Shown here in pieces: positions 39,396 to 49,954 of a stretch of DNA of 64,000 nucleotides. Every line of letters begins with the position of its first letter. Position 1 is the stretch's first letter. Source of the stretch: Tricholoma matsutake (Eukaryota > Basidiomycota > Agaricomycetes > Agaricales > Tricholomataceae); assembly GCA_026075535.2 (NCBI GenBank), contig AP026539.1:12524001-12588000 (forward strand). The letters run 5' to 3'. The position numbers and the translations under genes are program-made. The notes beneath the pieces were generated by a model. That model saw only the letters and a list, made by a program, of their open reading frames with translations. It made no database searches and had not been told where the DNA came from.

Positions 39396-40980
39396 TCAAA
39401 TCGAGATTGGGTTGATTTGGTGAACAAAACCGTGTAGTTTGTCGATCCAGTCGCTGAATTCTTCTTCTACTTCGACATCATCATCTTCGGTTTGTCGAGG
39501 ACGTCGTGAAAGACCATCTGGTCCATGGTGCATACCTGCAACATGAACTAGGGTGAAGTGAAACATTAGAATGGAGACTATCCATCGGTTTATGCTAGCG
39601 CTAGGTGTGATATTGGGATTTGAGAGCATGCCTTTAATATACCTCGCATCGACCTCGACGATAAGGTTTCGTACCCCTATCAAGTATAAACAAAGTGCCC
39701 CAAGGGCTTGATATAGACCATAAAGCTCAAGTTTTGGTTGAGAAAACTGCGATTTGCAGTCATTGAGCGTGATCGAGCCGAATCGACTGTAATATCGCTT
39801 TCGAGGGTTATCTCGGTCGCATTGCATTAGGAAATAGCCAATGGCGATGCTCGATGTGTCGACTGCAAGGATTACTGAGGTGGTTGAGGTATAGTCGATG
39901 GCTCGAATCGCTGGCGAGTTTAGGAGTGCATGCTTGAGATCTTCTTGCGCTGCTACCTGTGATGGGCTGAATTCGAAGGGCACATCTTTTTGAGTAAGAT
40001 TGATTAGCGGAGCTGCTCGATGTGCGAAACTCTGGATACAAACTCCAATCGTTCCTAAGAACACCTTAACTTCTGTGAGCATACGACACGGACCCCATTT
40101 CTGGATCTTATCAATACGTGTCGGGTCAGCCATTTGGCCTTGAATATTGCATCAATGACCTAAAACAATTATCTTGGGGACACAAGCAAATAATTTCGGT
40201 CCAGAGAACATCCCACCACAATACTTCATGTGCTGGATGATGCGATTTAGGTTCTCGAAGTGTTCCCACATGAATCGTTGAATGCCTGAGTTGTCGACGA
40301 TCGTTTCATAAGACCCACCGATCGTTCGATATTCCGATTTTGGACCCTTCACTGGTGTGTCGTCAATATAAAGGATCATGATGTGAGGGACCTCGGGTTG
40401 TAGGATGAAAGTTACGTCGTCGTGTAGGATCGGAACCGAGTTTGTCCAACCCATCGGTAGGGTGACGATTCAAAGTGTGCCGAATGGTATCTGGAAAGTC
40501 GTTAGATCTCAAGAGGATTCAGATACGAGCCTTTCGTCGAATGCAACATATAAATCCAACATTCCACCACAAGCGCATCCTCCAAACTGTTCGGCTAAAT
40601 GCTCGGGGATCGGGACAACACCTGAGTGCTGAATCATAACTTGGTTTAGCAGCTCGAGGCTGTGGACAATTCGGAGCAATTTTGCGTCTTTCTTTGCAAT
40701 GCAAAACCATCGCGATCAGTATGATGAGTTTGATGACTCGTAGACTCCTGCTTCGATCTTCTTTTTCAGCATCTCGCAAATTTGTTCATACAAACCAGGT
40801 GGTATGGGGATATTGTGTTCGACCCAAGGGGTATGCGGGACAACTGGGAACTTGATAGGGGGGAAGAAATCGGGTCGAAACCTTCCTCGTTCATTTTCGG
40901 TCCATGCGAACCCTGCTTGCTGGTTTCAAATGAAGTCATGCATGAGGTCTCGTTCTTGAGGCCATAAGAAATCTCCTGGA
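39396..40980 (-). pseudogene. Gypsy-B reverse transcriptase and RNase H
   Basis: Minus-strand pieces in order: PIPPGLYEQICEMLKKKIEA, then WFCIAKKDAKLLRIVHSLE, AEQFGGCACGGMLDLYVAFD, LPMGWTNSVPILHDDVTFIL, the catalytic YIDDTPVKGP (YXDD), then the RNase H part SVILAVDTSSIAIGYFLMQC, LELYGLYQALGALCLYLIG, EVDARYIKGML and a tail ending HGPDGLSRRP. In-frame stops occur near 40495, 40730 and 40925 and the frame changes once. These are mostly point lesions; the domain order is complete, so decay is recent. Confidence 0.88.
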
Positions 40981-41018
40981 TGATTTCAATCGATGATGTT
41001 TTTGCGTTTGAGGTTATA

Positions 41019-43570
41019 TCAAGGAGTTGGTTTGAATATCGGAGGATGGGGATTTAGTGGAGGCATGTCTTGGAGGGGATCGCCCTCAATGCATCGAATA
41101 ATTCTAAAATGATCAGGTAGTCCGGCCACGATTGGGCGGACCTTCTGTGCAACTGGTTTATACTTTTTCTTCGTCGATAAATAACTAGACTGTGGATTGT
41201 CGGAAATAACTGAGGAAGGGGAAACTGACGATGAAGAAGGTTGCATAGGTATAAACACCATCGAGGCATTTCGAGGAATGTGGAACTCGTCGCACGCAGA
41301 TAAATATAAATTGGAAAGTGTCGCAAATAATTCTTTGGAGGAGTCAATTTTGGGGATATTTGCAGTGCGCTCGATAAATATAGAGTTAGAAGAGTCGAAC
41401 GAGATGATGAAAGCGCACTGTTCCGAAATTTCATTCTCTAATGCTGAAAATCCTCTCGAACTACTTTTCGACAACAGTGCGATCGAGGTATTGAGGGAAT
41501 TGTAGTGGTCTGAGTTGAGTTAGGATCGCATATCGTGATGGTTTGCGCTTCATTCCAATAGTTCCTAATGACCCTTTCTGTCAAGACATCGAAAGGTTGT
41601 CCGAGTAGAATATCGTATGCCGGGTCCTGAATAATATGTATCTGCATGTATAGGGTGATTCCACCAAGATTGCAGGGTACGTTGCATGCTAAACCGAGTG
41701 TTTCGTCCACAGTCCCATTAGCAGACTGCATCGGAAGCCTAATCAAGGAGTCATATGCTAGACCGAGTTCATGGCAAACATCTTCGGCCATCGATATGAT
41801 CGAGGAACCGGGATCGACAATGCTTTCTACCTGGTTGTTACCATGGACATCCATAATAACTGATCTAATCGATGAAGTTTCTTTAGTGACAATCAAAGGC
41901 TGAGGGATTTCACCGGGTCGGAGACTGCTAATATAAGTCTCGTACAGGTCAGGCATGATGATCATGTCAGGACTAAACATGTTCGTTGCATTGTTTCTGG
42001 ATTGTGGGACTTGTTTTGGTGTGACCTGTTCTCTCCATTTTGTTCGAACCTCTGGTGAAAGAGAGAGTAGTTCTTCGGATGTCAGCATAATGATCGGCAT
42101 CTTCATCAAGTGCGCAAATATATCATGCACAATTTTCTCGTTCTGTACTGGTGCCTGTGTCGCATACGATGGTCCATCTTTTTCCTTACCCTTTGATGCG
42201 CCAGCAAAGTTCCTTTTGTGTGGTGGCAAATAGGCGTTCTCCCTGACCAATGCGTATGGGTGTACCAAGGTTTGCATTGGGGGTATGGTGGTTGATGGCA
42301 AAGTGGTCGATGTCAATGTTGGAGCGGTAGTTGAAGTCGAAGGGTTGACCGTTGTCGATGAAGATGTTGAGGGTGGTGGGACTGTACCAGTAGATGTTGA
42401 CGATGCAGGGACGGGAGTTGTCGTGGCTGGAACCGAATTTCGAACCTCTTTGTTTGGACGCGAAAATGGTCGACCACTTCGAAGCACGAATATTTTGTGC
42501 TCAAGAGCCACTATTCTATCTTCAGAGTCAGCTGTCAATGTCAAGTTATGATAAATGCCTTTCATCTCCACTCCCAATATAGAAACAGCATCGGACTCTG
42601 TTATCGAAGTGATCGCAGCCAAGGTTGAACTAGTCGAAGTTGAAGGTGCCGATGGTGTGATGCTGAATAAAAGTGTTGCTGCTGGGGTTGCATCTGGGTT
42701 GCATTTCCACCATTCATCGATGTGTTCCTTGATAAACCTGCCAGGGATACTTCGAGGGGTGAATTGTCCATTAGGAAGTACAATCTTTCCTTCCGTGTTT
42801 CGCTTACACTTCCCTTTGTTCAAGTACAACTGACAAATCATACATTCAGGGATAAAATGTCTGGATAAACCGCAAAATATGCAAAGGAGTGCATCGATAT
42901 GTGCCTGTCTGTCTGCTGAATTAGTGCAAGGATTTTTAGTACCTGCGATATGCATAGCAATGGTGCTAGCAAATCATTTGAACATCGTGTTTAGATCTTC
43001 AGTTTTGATCATCATAGTTCCAGGTGACAAGGTGCCTGTATTTCCGATGTTCGATGTTGAGTGGGATGAAGAGGTCGATTGGTGGATTACTGAGTTCGAT
43101 GTGTTGGAGCCTGCTGGAACGAATTTTGCCGCGTCGTGAATGTCGTGGAGTGGATATGGATCGTCGGGATAATGGTCGGGGAATTTGAGTTTGAGTCGTC
43201 GAGCAATTTGAGTCCATAAGCCGGGTTGGAATCCTCGAACATAAGCTCTGCTTTGCTCGGCTTCCGAGATCCTATTCTTTGCTCGCAAAAAGTGAGTAAT
43301 GTTGTAGAACGCGCGATAATACATTCCTAGATCGCTCGCGTCAAATATCCCAATGCGTAGCTGTTCTCCCACTAATTTGTCCATATCCGATATGCTCCAC
43401 TTGTGATCGTCTTCCGAGCTGGGATAGAGTTTGTGTACTGCTGTTCTAAATTCGTTGAATGATGTGCCGGGTTGATACTCTGGAAGTGATTCCCAGAGTT
43501 CTGACGAGTCGATGTCGAGGTAGTGACAAGCGTGTTTCTTCATGAGATTCGATTCAGTAACGCCGCAGTC
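41019..43570 (-). pseudogene. Gypsy-B gag and protease
   Basis: The gag reads DCGVTESNLMKKHACHYLDI, DSSELWESLPEYQPG, KWSISDMDKLVGEQLRIGI, RISEAEQSRAYVRGFQPGLW and KFPDHYPDDPYPLHDIH, typical of this agaricomycete Gypsy clade. After a shift, a cysteine-rich region (CIFCGLSRHFIPEC, CQLYLNKGKC) and a Ser/Thr/Pro linker lead to a protease with VDPGSSI (DPGS-type active site) and AYDILLGQPFDVL. The piece at 41019-41474 is the linker to the reverse transcriptase. The first gag residues and the leader are missing; upstream of Asp-Cys-Gly the reading frame is Helitron-type sequence. Confidence 0.85.
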
Positions 43571-44920
43571 AAGCACATCGTAATTGATGTCAATATGAGA
43601 ATACAGAGGATTATGCACTTTTAACCATAGCAATGCTTGTCATACCTTATTGCCATGAACTGTCAATGGTTTTGCTTTTTCATGAAGCCACTGAGCACTA
43701 GGTGGAGAAGAACCAACAAAAATAATACAAATTGGCAAAGTAATTTCCTCTATGGAAGGTGGAAGCATCATTGCTATTTTTTGAGCTGATTGAGGATAAA
43801 TGATAATATTTCCATGAAATCCACACTGGTTCTGAGGGAAACTAAGGTTAGGATCTTGTTATGATAATTGTACAATCCAACATTTAGCACAACAGAGGGC
43901 AATCATTGATTCTTTGATAGGTGTCAAATCCTGTAATTCTGGTGGTACAGGACCTAAAAACAATTGATTAGCCAATGCAAGTGGAGGTAGTTTATGTTTA
44001 TCGATTGCACTTAAACAAGATGAACACAAATTAAGTTCATAAGCTGAATTATCATCTGACATAGATCACACTCCTGAAGGATCAACAAGAACATCTTTAA
44101 GAACACCAGCATCATATGGCAATGGAGGAGGCACCACATCTGGAGATAGATTATCAATATAATTCTTCAAACATCTTTGTAAATCATTCAAAGTGCACTG
44201 ATGATCATGAGGGATCCCATAAATTTCTAACAAGCAAGCCAAAGGTTGACACTGAATTTTGTTCACCAAATTGGACAAGAAAAAAATTGAGGAGATCATC
44301 ATAATTGTTACTATTGTGCATGAGGTCTCCAGGATATTCAAGCTGTATTGTAGCACATCCTGGAGGAGTACAACAATGGAATTGTCCACACATCCCTTCA
44401 GAAATATGATGAACAATGGTATTTTTGATATCATCAAGAGTTCCTAACAGAGAACGTCCATGAGCAGCTGCAAAGGACAATGTGTCAGGCTTCATCATAT
44501 ATTCAAAATCAGAGAGGCAAGTGTTAATAGAATGCAAAGAATTTTTCAACAAAGTATCATGATGAACGCATATCATTTTCAACAATTTGACATCATTCCA
44601 AGTATCAGTAGACAAATAACCAATCCCTCTGCACATTAATCAAAGAAGGTGTATGGGAGTATCAGCTACAACATCACACATAGCAAGAGATAAGTCAACA
44701 AGTTGAACAGAGCCAGATAAAAGACAGCAGTCACGATTTGAATTAGATGCACAAAGTCCATTCAATATATGATGTATTGAAGCCAGCTGAGAAGAACAAG
44801 GATTTTTGACTGAAAATTGAATGCCATGGCCACCTAAGACATCTTTGAAATCACAGGGAAACATATAAAGGGCCAAGGTTGGGTCCAGCAATAATTGTTT
44901 CACAAAAGGCAGATTATAAT
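43571..44920 (-). pseudogene. DUF6570-type Helitron helicase region, part 2 (broken)
   Basis: Minus-strand pieces: LPFVKQLLLDPTLALYMFPC, CRGIGYLSTDTWNDVKLL, HGRSLLGTLDDIKNTIVHH, IYGIPHDHQCTLNDLQRCL, then the DUF6570-like core LCSSCLSAIDKHKLPPLALA, NQLFLGPVPPELQDLTPIKE, MMLPPSIEEITLPICIIFVG and LLWLKVHNPLYSHIDINYDV. DUF6570 occurs upstream of helicases in agaricomycete Helitrons. Stops and shifts occur near 43640, 43860, 44065 and 44640. Part 1 lies beyond T2 at 49544-49954. At 43570 the frame passes without a stop into Gypsy-B gag. The helicase and Rep parts are not present in the window. Confidence 0.7.
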
Positions 44921-44939
44921 GAGGTCTTTACACTCCCCT

Positions 44940-45110
44940 CCCCAATCCAAGCAGACTCCACTCAGACACTCGGACAGTCCTAGGACTGTCCAAGGACTTT
45001 GCTCAGACTTTGCTTGGACTTCTTTGGCTGAAAGTCCTGCCAAACTAAATGTCCAGTCCAAGCTGAGTCCGAGCTGAGTCCTCGGACTGTCCAAGCGTCC
45101 AAGCGGAGTC
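44940..45110. repeat. Left subterminal array of T2 (GAGTCC/GGACT words)
   Basis: Words such as CCAAGCAGACTCC, GGACAGTCCTAGGACTGTCC and AGCTGAGTCCGAGC are degenerate and quasi-palindromic. The repeat word differs from that of T1 although the terminus is the same. Confidence 0.8.
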
Positions 45111-45144
45111 TGAGTTGCTTATATAATTGACTGAAAAATCAGTG

Positions 45145-45225
45145 GCTACCACAGGGATTGAACCCTCATAGTCACATGATAAAGTCCAATTAAGTCAGCA
45201 ATATAACAGTTAGACTAAAGCATCA
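45145..45225 (-). ncRNA. tRNA-like module at the T2 left end
   Basis: Minus strand: A-box-like CTTTAGTCTAACTGTTA and B-box-like GGGTTCAATCCCTG, facing the left terminus. Confidence 0.65.
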
Positions 45226-45360
45226 TTACAGATAGGTAATTATATCTCTCTATGTACCACCCCAGCTGTGATGACAAATCAACACAGCTGCATCATCAAG
45301 AATGCTGGCAATGGCACTGCCTCCTCCTTACCTCCTACCCCAATAACCAACAATGGGAAT

Positions 45361-45452
45361 GAGCCCAAATGATGGCATTGTTGTTTGGGCTCACTTGTAA
45401 GTCTTTTTTTACATGATTTTTGTTTAACTAACTGAAATTTCCTTAATGATAG
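45361..45452 (+). other. Hairpin plus intron unit of T2 (first)
   Basis: The hairpin GAGCCCAAA..TTTGGGCTC is at 45361-45392; an intron runs 45397-45452 (56 bp) with GTAAGT donor, CTAACTGA branch-like site and GATAG acceptor. Confidence 0.75.
45393..45396 (+). promoter_or_regulatory. Hairpin-to-donor gap (four bases) in T2
   Basis: Only four bases separate the hairpin end (45392) from the GTAAGT donor (45397). In the other clear units the gap is also about four to six bases, so the stem would sit against the 5' splice site in RNA. A role in splicing is inference. Confidence 0.4.
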
Positions 45453-46000
45453 GTTTTATCTATCTTATAACAATGCCGCAGCCTCAAAACCATGACAACG
45501 GCTGACACAGCCACTACCGTAGGATCCAGAACCACTGCCACAAGCAACTGCTTGCGGGGTGGGAACAGGTACAACTGCAAAATGGCAAGACAATGGCAAC
45601 ACTGACCTGGCCAAATGGAATCCATAATAAAGGGAGGATGGTCATGTGACTGCCATATTTGGCATTGTGTGAGTTTGGTGAGCCTGTGGGAGTTTTTTGG
45701 GTGGATGGGAATTTGGGTGTATATATTGGTCAGCATGACAAACCATGCTCCATGGACTGTGAAAATGTTGAGGGGGCTGAACAACCCACTGCTCTGACTT
45801 TATTGATGTATGCAACACTGTAACTACTAACCAACACTGCTTTGACCCTGAGAGAGTAGTGAGAAAGTAAAAAAAGGTACATTGCTGTACTTTGAAAATG
45901 CTGACTAAGCGAACCCTGCCAGCTGAACAAAATGCAAAAACCTGATCATGACTCCAGCACATGATCTAAATAAATTGATTTAGATATGTCACTGTATTAG
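45453..46000 (+). other. T2 exon-like segment with a hairpin word
   Basis: ATAACAATGCCGCAGCCTC and a hairpin GCAAGCA-AC-TGCTTGC (45543-45559) occur here. The segment 45453-45600 matches the reverse complement of about 58450-58620. The rest is unassigned. Confidence 0.6.
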
Positions 46001-48050
46001 TCAGTAATAAGTACATCAATAAAACGAGGTTCCAATTTGAACTGGAGTAAGCAACAGCAGGAAGGAAAGCAAAACTGCAAGTCAACAGCTAAGAAACTAA
46101 GGGACCTTCGAAATAGAGCAAGAACCAACTAAGAACAGTTGAAATGAGTTCATTACAAAGTCAAGTAAATTAAATTCATTACTGAGTAATAAGTCATTAG
46201 TTCAGAAGAAATAAGTTCATTACAAAGTCAAGTCAGTTGGAATTAATAAAGTAAGTTCACAAGAAGAAATGAGTTTACTCAGTTGAAATTGAATTCATTA
46301 TACAGCTAAGAAATTAAGGGAGCTTCGAAATAGAGTAAGAAAAGCTGTAATCAAAAGTCATTATGTCTACAAGAAAGTCAGGTTCATAAGAAATAAGTTT
46401 ATTACAAAGTCAAGTCAGTTTTCATTACAGAGCAATGTCAGGTAAGTTCAAGAGAAGAAATAAGTGTATTCAGCTGAAATTGAATTCATTACATTCAGGA
46501 GAAAGTCAACTTCATAAGAGATGAGTGAGTCCATAAAAAGTGGATTTTTTATAAAAACAGTGAGAAATGAGTTTATCCTCTTACAAGTGAATTAAAATGT
46601 AAAGTCACTGAATGAGTTCATTACAAGTAGTAATTAAATTATTAACAACTCAAGTCAGTAAGAGAAGTTTTGTACCTGTAGTAGGATTAAGCATTGAGTC
46701 AGGTACATGCAACCTGGCCTATCCAGAGTCAGGCTGACTGAGCAACATGAGCAAATGCCATGACAAAGAAGAGGAGAGAGAGGGGGGAGTTAATGGGTTC
46801 ATTATAAAGTCAAGTCATTTCAAATTACAACTTAAAGTCATTAGGTTCATGAGAAAGTCAGGTTCATAACAAATGAGTTCATTACAAAGTCAAGTTAGTT
46901 GAATTTAAATTCATTACAGGTAAAGGCATTGGGTTCATGAGAAGAAATGAGTTTATGACAAAGTCAAATTGGGTGAAATTGAATTCATTAGGGAGCAAAA
47001 CTCATTACATTATGTTCACAAGAAAGTCAACTTCATAACAAATGAGTCAGTAAATTACAATCACAAGTCCATAAAAAGTAAATTCTTTACAAAAACAGTG
47101 AGAATTGAGTTATTCACCATTACAAGTGAATTAAAGTGTAAAGTCACTAACAATTGCAAATGAGTTCACTACAAGTAGTAATTAAATTATTAACTCAAGT
47201 CAGTAAAACATAAATTCATTATGAGAATGGTCAGTAAGAGTAATTGTGTCCTGTAGTAGGATTAAGAATTAAGTCATGTACATGCAAGCTGGCAGTACTA
47301 ATTAATGTATATAGAAAATATGGATGGGGTGAAGAGGAGAGGGGGATGAGGTGATAGGGATGAGGTGATAGGGATGAGGTGATGGGACATGGAGAGAGGG
47401 GGATGTGGTCAAGAGGAGGGGGGAATGAGGAGATAGGGATGGGGTGATGGAGTGATGGGGTGATGGAGTTGGAGTGTTGTGGAGGCGTGGATGGGAATTG
47501 GAGAGAGTAGTAAGAGAGCAACAACCCTTCCCAAGTCAACTAAAGAATTGTGAACCCATATTGGATTCAACATTGCATAATGTATGCATGACTTCACTTT
47601 GACCCAAAGTCAACATAAAAATTGTGTACCTGTAGTAGGATCAAGCATTGAGTCATATATACATGAGCTGGCCAATCTGGAGTCAGGCTGAGCAAGCAAC
47701 AAGAACAAATTCCATGACAAAGATGCAGAGGGGGAGCAGTTGATAGAGCTGGAGTGATGGGGAGAAGGGGATGGAGTGAAGAGGAGCAGGGGATGAGGAC
47801 ATGGGGAGGACTGATGGTGATGTGGGGAAGAGGAGGGGGAGATGGGGAAATGGGGAGGGGGAAATGGGGAAATGGGGAGGGGGTGATGGGGATTGGGAAA
47901 TAGGGAGGGGGTGATGGGGATGGGGAGAGGAGGGGAGGGGCATGGGGTAAAGAGGAGGGGGGATGAGGAGATACAACAAACCTTGGGCCAAAGGTCCAAA
48001 GTCAACTTAAGAATTGTGAACCTGTAGTAGGATTAAACATTGAGTCATGT
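46000..48050. repeat. Complex AT-rich satellite with purine-rich tracts inside T2
   Basis: Irregular repeats of TTCATTACAAAGTCAAGTCA and GAAAGTCAGGTTCATAA run 46130-47230. The word CTGTAGTAGGATTAAG occurs at 46677, 47262, 47631 and 48020. Two long G/A-rich tracts occur at 47335-47490 and 47725-47970, with GGGGATGAGGTGATAGG-type repeats. The His/Pro/Ser-rich minus-strand frames here are artefacts. Confidence 0.75.
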
Positions 48051-48204
48051 ATATAAAAACTTAATGTGTGCCGGAGGCACTTCCTAAACTTGTGACAATG
48101 CAACGAGGCAACTGGAGATGACCGGGACTGGGAGATGGAATGACAAGGGGACAAGCGGGAAACAACAAAAGGAAGGCAAAGCAAATGAAGACGTTGGGCT
48201 GTTG

Positions 48205-48248
48205 GTAATTCTTTTTTTCTTGTTTTTGTTACCAACAAACCTTTTTAG
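48205..48248 (+). other. Second intron of T2 (44 bp)
   Basis: GTAATT donor, CCAACAAAC branch-like site, TTTTTAG acceptor. A short inverted pair GGGCTGTT precedes the donor, but the hairpin is weak here. Confidence 0.55.
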
Positions 48249-48289
48249 GTATTATCTAGTACTGCTGATGACAATGACAATGAGCACTC

Positions 48290-48930
48290 AGAACCACTGC
48301 TGCAAGCAGCTGCTCATGGGGTGGGAATGGGTGCGACTTCAAAATGACAAGAACAGCTACTCATGCCCACCATGCAGGACACACCACCACCTCCAGCCTC
48401 ATGAGCAACTGCTTGTGGGTGGATGGTGGGTGGAATGACAACGATGGCAGGGAACAATGACAGCACCTGCCCCAGCCCTACAAGCCACTGCTCATAGGGT
48501 AGACAATGGGTGGAACGACAATGATTAGGGGAGACCCAAGAGACATCAACATCTCTTGGGTCCTAGGTAAGTTTTTTTTCTTTTCTCATTTCATTTTTTG
48601 ATCCTAACTAACTTTTTATAGGTACAAACTACAACTGGCGATGACGATGATGATGACACCACCACCACCACTGCTGCGAGCCCCTGCTCGCAGGGTGGAA
48701 GGTGAGGGGGAAGAGATGAGGGGGAAGGAGACAAGAGGGAAGGGAGACAAGAGGGAAGGGAGACAACAACAAGAGTGGGGACACCCAGGACAACACCTGC
48801 CCCACGCCTACGAGCATCTGCTCATGGGGTGGCTCAGGGGGGAGAAGAATGGGGACAGGAGAGCAAGATGGCCAGGGGATGACCTGGGGAGAGACAAATG
48901 CTGCCATGAGCAACTGCTCGTGGTGGGTGT
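48290..48930. repeat. GAGCA..TGCTC hairpin words of T2
   Basis: Units at 48300 (CAAGCAGCTGCTC), 48398 (GAGCAACTGCTTG), 48480 (AAGCCACTGCTC), 48675 (CTGCGAGCCCCTGCTCGCAG, a perfect 8-bp stem), 48805 (ACGAGCATCTGCTC) and 48907 (GAGCAACTGCTCGTGG). Confidence 0.75.
48532..48621 (+). other. Hairpin plus intron unit of T2 (third)
   Basis: The hairpin GACCCAAGAGA..TCTCTTGGGTC is at 48532-48562; an intron runs 48567-48621 (55 bp) with GTAAGT donor, CTAACTAAC branch site and TTATAG acceptor. Confidence 0.8.
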
Positions 48931-48959
48931 TTTTAATTTATTTTTATAATTGATAGTTA

Positions 48960-49070
48960 CAGCCCCCACCCCTCGAGCTTGTGAGGGGAGGGCTTAGTAT
49001 TATACATATTAATATATTAATTACCCCTTGCACAGATGCAAGGGGGTCAATTTAATAATCTATTCATGAT
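48960..49070. repeat. Hairpin array of T2
   Basis: CCCCTCGAGCTTGTGAGGGG and CCCCTTGCA..TGCAAGGGG (perfect 9-bp stem) lie in AT-rich DNA, followed by the tRNA-like module. Confidence 0.75.
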
Positions 49071-49124
49071 ATATAACAAATTAGATTTCAGTAATAAATA
49101 GATATAATGTATGTAACTTTAAAT

Positions 49125-49212
49125 GACTACTTGGCTTAAGTGGTAGAGTGTGCATGTTTTGTTGTTATGTGATTGCTAGTCCAGTAGGCTGTTGGTTCAA
49201 TTCCTGCTGTGC
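49125..49212 (+). ncRNA. tRNA-like module at the T2 right end
   Basis: A-box-like TGGCTTAAGTGGTAGAGTG (49132-49150) and B-box-like GGTTCAATTCC (49194-49204), facing the right terminus. Confidence 0.7.
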
Positions 49213-49314
49213 ACACATCATTTTGTGAGACTTATAAGACTGTCTCTAAGACTGGAACTCAGACTTTACTTGGTCAGTACTTTAAAAGGTGTAAATAAAT
49301 GCACAATTGATGTT

Positions 49315-49520
49315 GTCCAAGCAAAGTCCGAGTGCAGTCTGAGTGCAGTCCTTGGACTTTACTCAGACAACTCAGACAGTCCTAGGACAGTCCGAGTGTC
49401 TGAGCAGAGTCTGAGTGAAGTCTGAGTGTCTGAGCAGAGTCCAAGCAGAGTCCGAGTGAAGTCCTCAGACAGTCCGAGTGTCTGAGTGTGTCTGACCAGA
49501 GTCCACTTGGACTGGGGGGG
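49315..49520. repeat. Right subterminal array of T2
   Basis: GTCCGAGTG, GAGCAGAGTCC and CTGAGTGAAGTC words repeat up to the terminal GGGGGGGAGTGTAAAG. Confidence 0.85.
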
Positions 49521-49543
49521 GAGTGTAAAGTACTGATTATAAT

Positions 49544-49954
49544 GCATAGAAGAACAATTTTGATTAATCATAGTTTCATTGTTATCAAAATTATTGAAGT
49601 TGTGATGATGATGGCCATCAGCAACGATTCCAAAATAGACCAATTGGTACTCACAAGGACTACAGAATCTATTGACTTCATAATTCCATTCAGAGATCAG
49701 TCCCTCCAATACCAAATATTCCCCATAGTAAGTATGCCAATCTGCTCTGAGAATCAAATCGGCCACTAAATTCTTGCCAACAATAAGTTTGACAACACAA
49801 GTAAGTGCCCTTGACCCATGTTGGCGTTAACACCAATTGTTAACATATCAGAATGAATATTGTGTAGCAATGCAGAATCCTGAGCAATATATGAATGAGA
49901 TGAATGACTATTGAACATGACCAAAACAGATTGACCAGCTATACATGTGCTCAT
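49544..49954 (-). pseudogene. Helitron-type frame, part 1 (upstream of the T2 insertion)
   Basis: Minus-strand pieces: MFNSHSSHSYIAQDSALLHN, VNANMGQGHLL, then ADLILRADWHTYYGEYLVLE and LISEWNYEVNRFCSP, ending CSSMHYN at the T2 duplication. Excising T2 joins this to LPFVKQLLLD at 44912. I do not recognise a domain in this upstream piece; it is assigned by continuity only. A frame change occurs near 49766. The true start is not evident. Confidence 0.5.

Larger units (their letters stand above)
35011..43570 (-). mobile_element. Gypsy-B: Ty3/Gypsy element, 5'-truncated, CpG-rich
   Basis: On the minus strand the order is gag, zinc-binding region, protease, reverse transcriptase, RNase H and integrase, followed by an antisense gene and one LTR. 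The gag start is cut at about 43570, where a Helitron-type frame begins, and no 5' LTR is present. A purine tract (AGTAAGGGGGAGGA, minus strand, 36057-36070) borders the 3' LTR; the same tract recurs near 39330 inside the element as a possible central copy. TCGA/CGA words are frequent, unlike the surrounding CpG-poor repeats. Confidence 0.85.
44921..49535. mobile_element. T2: 4.6-kb non-coding T-family element
   Basis: Left end GAGGTCTTTACACTCCCC (44921), right end in reverse complement CAGTACTTTACACTCCCC (ending 49535). It is flanked by a perfect 8-bp duplication ATTATAAT (44913-44920, 49536-49543). Removing it rejoins the minus-strand Helitron frame CSSMHYN to LPFVKQLLLD. Order inside: GAGTCC-word array, outward tRNA-like module, hairpin-intron unit, hairpin words, an AT-rich satellite with purine-rich tracts, two more introns, hairpin words, hairpin array, outward tRNA-like module, GAGTCC-word array. 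No conserved protein is coded. Confidence 0.92.

Noticed and set aside
47231..48005. His/Pro/Ser-rich minus-strand frames
   Set aside because: They are translations of the purine-rich satellite with no conserved core.
49125..49212. Genuine tRNA genes
   Set aside because: A and B boxes are present, but no good acceptor stem or consistent anticodon arm was found, and the modules occur only at T-element ends.
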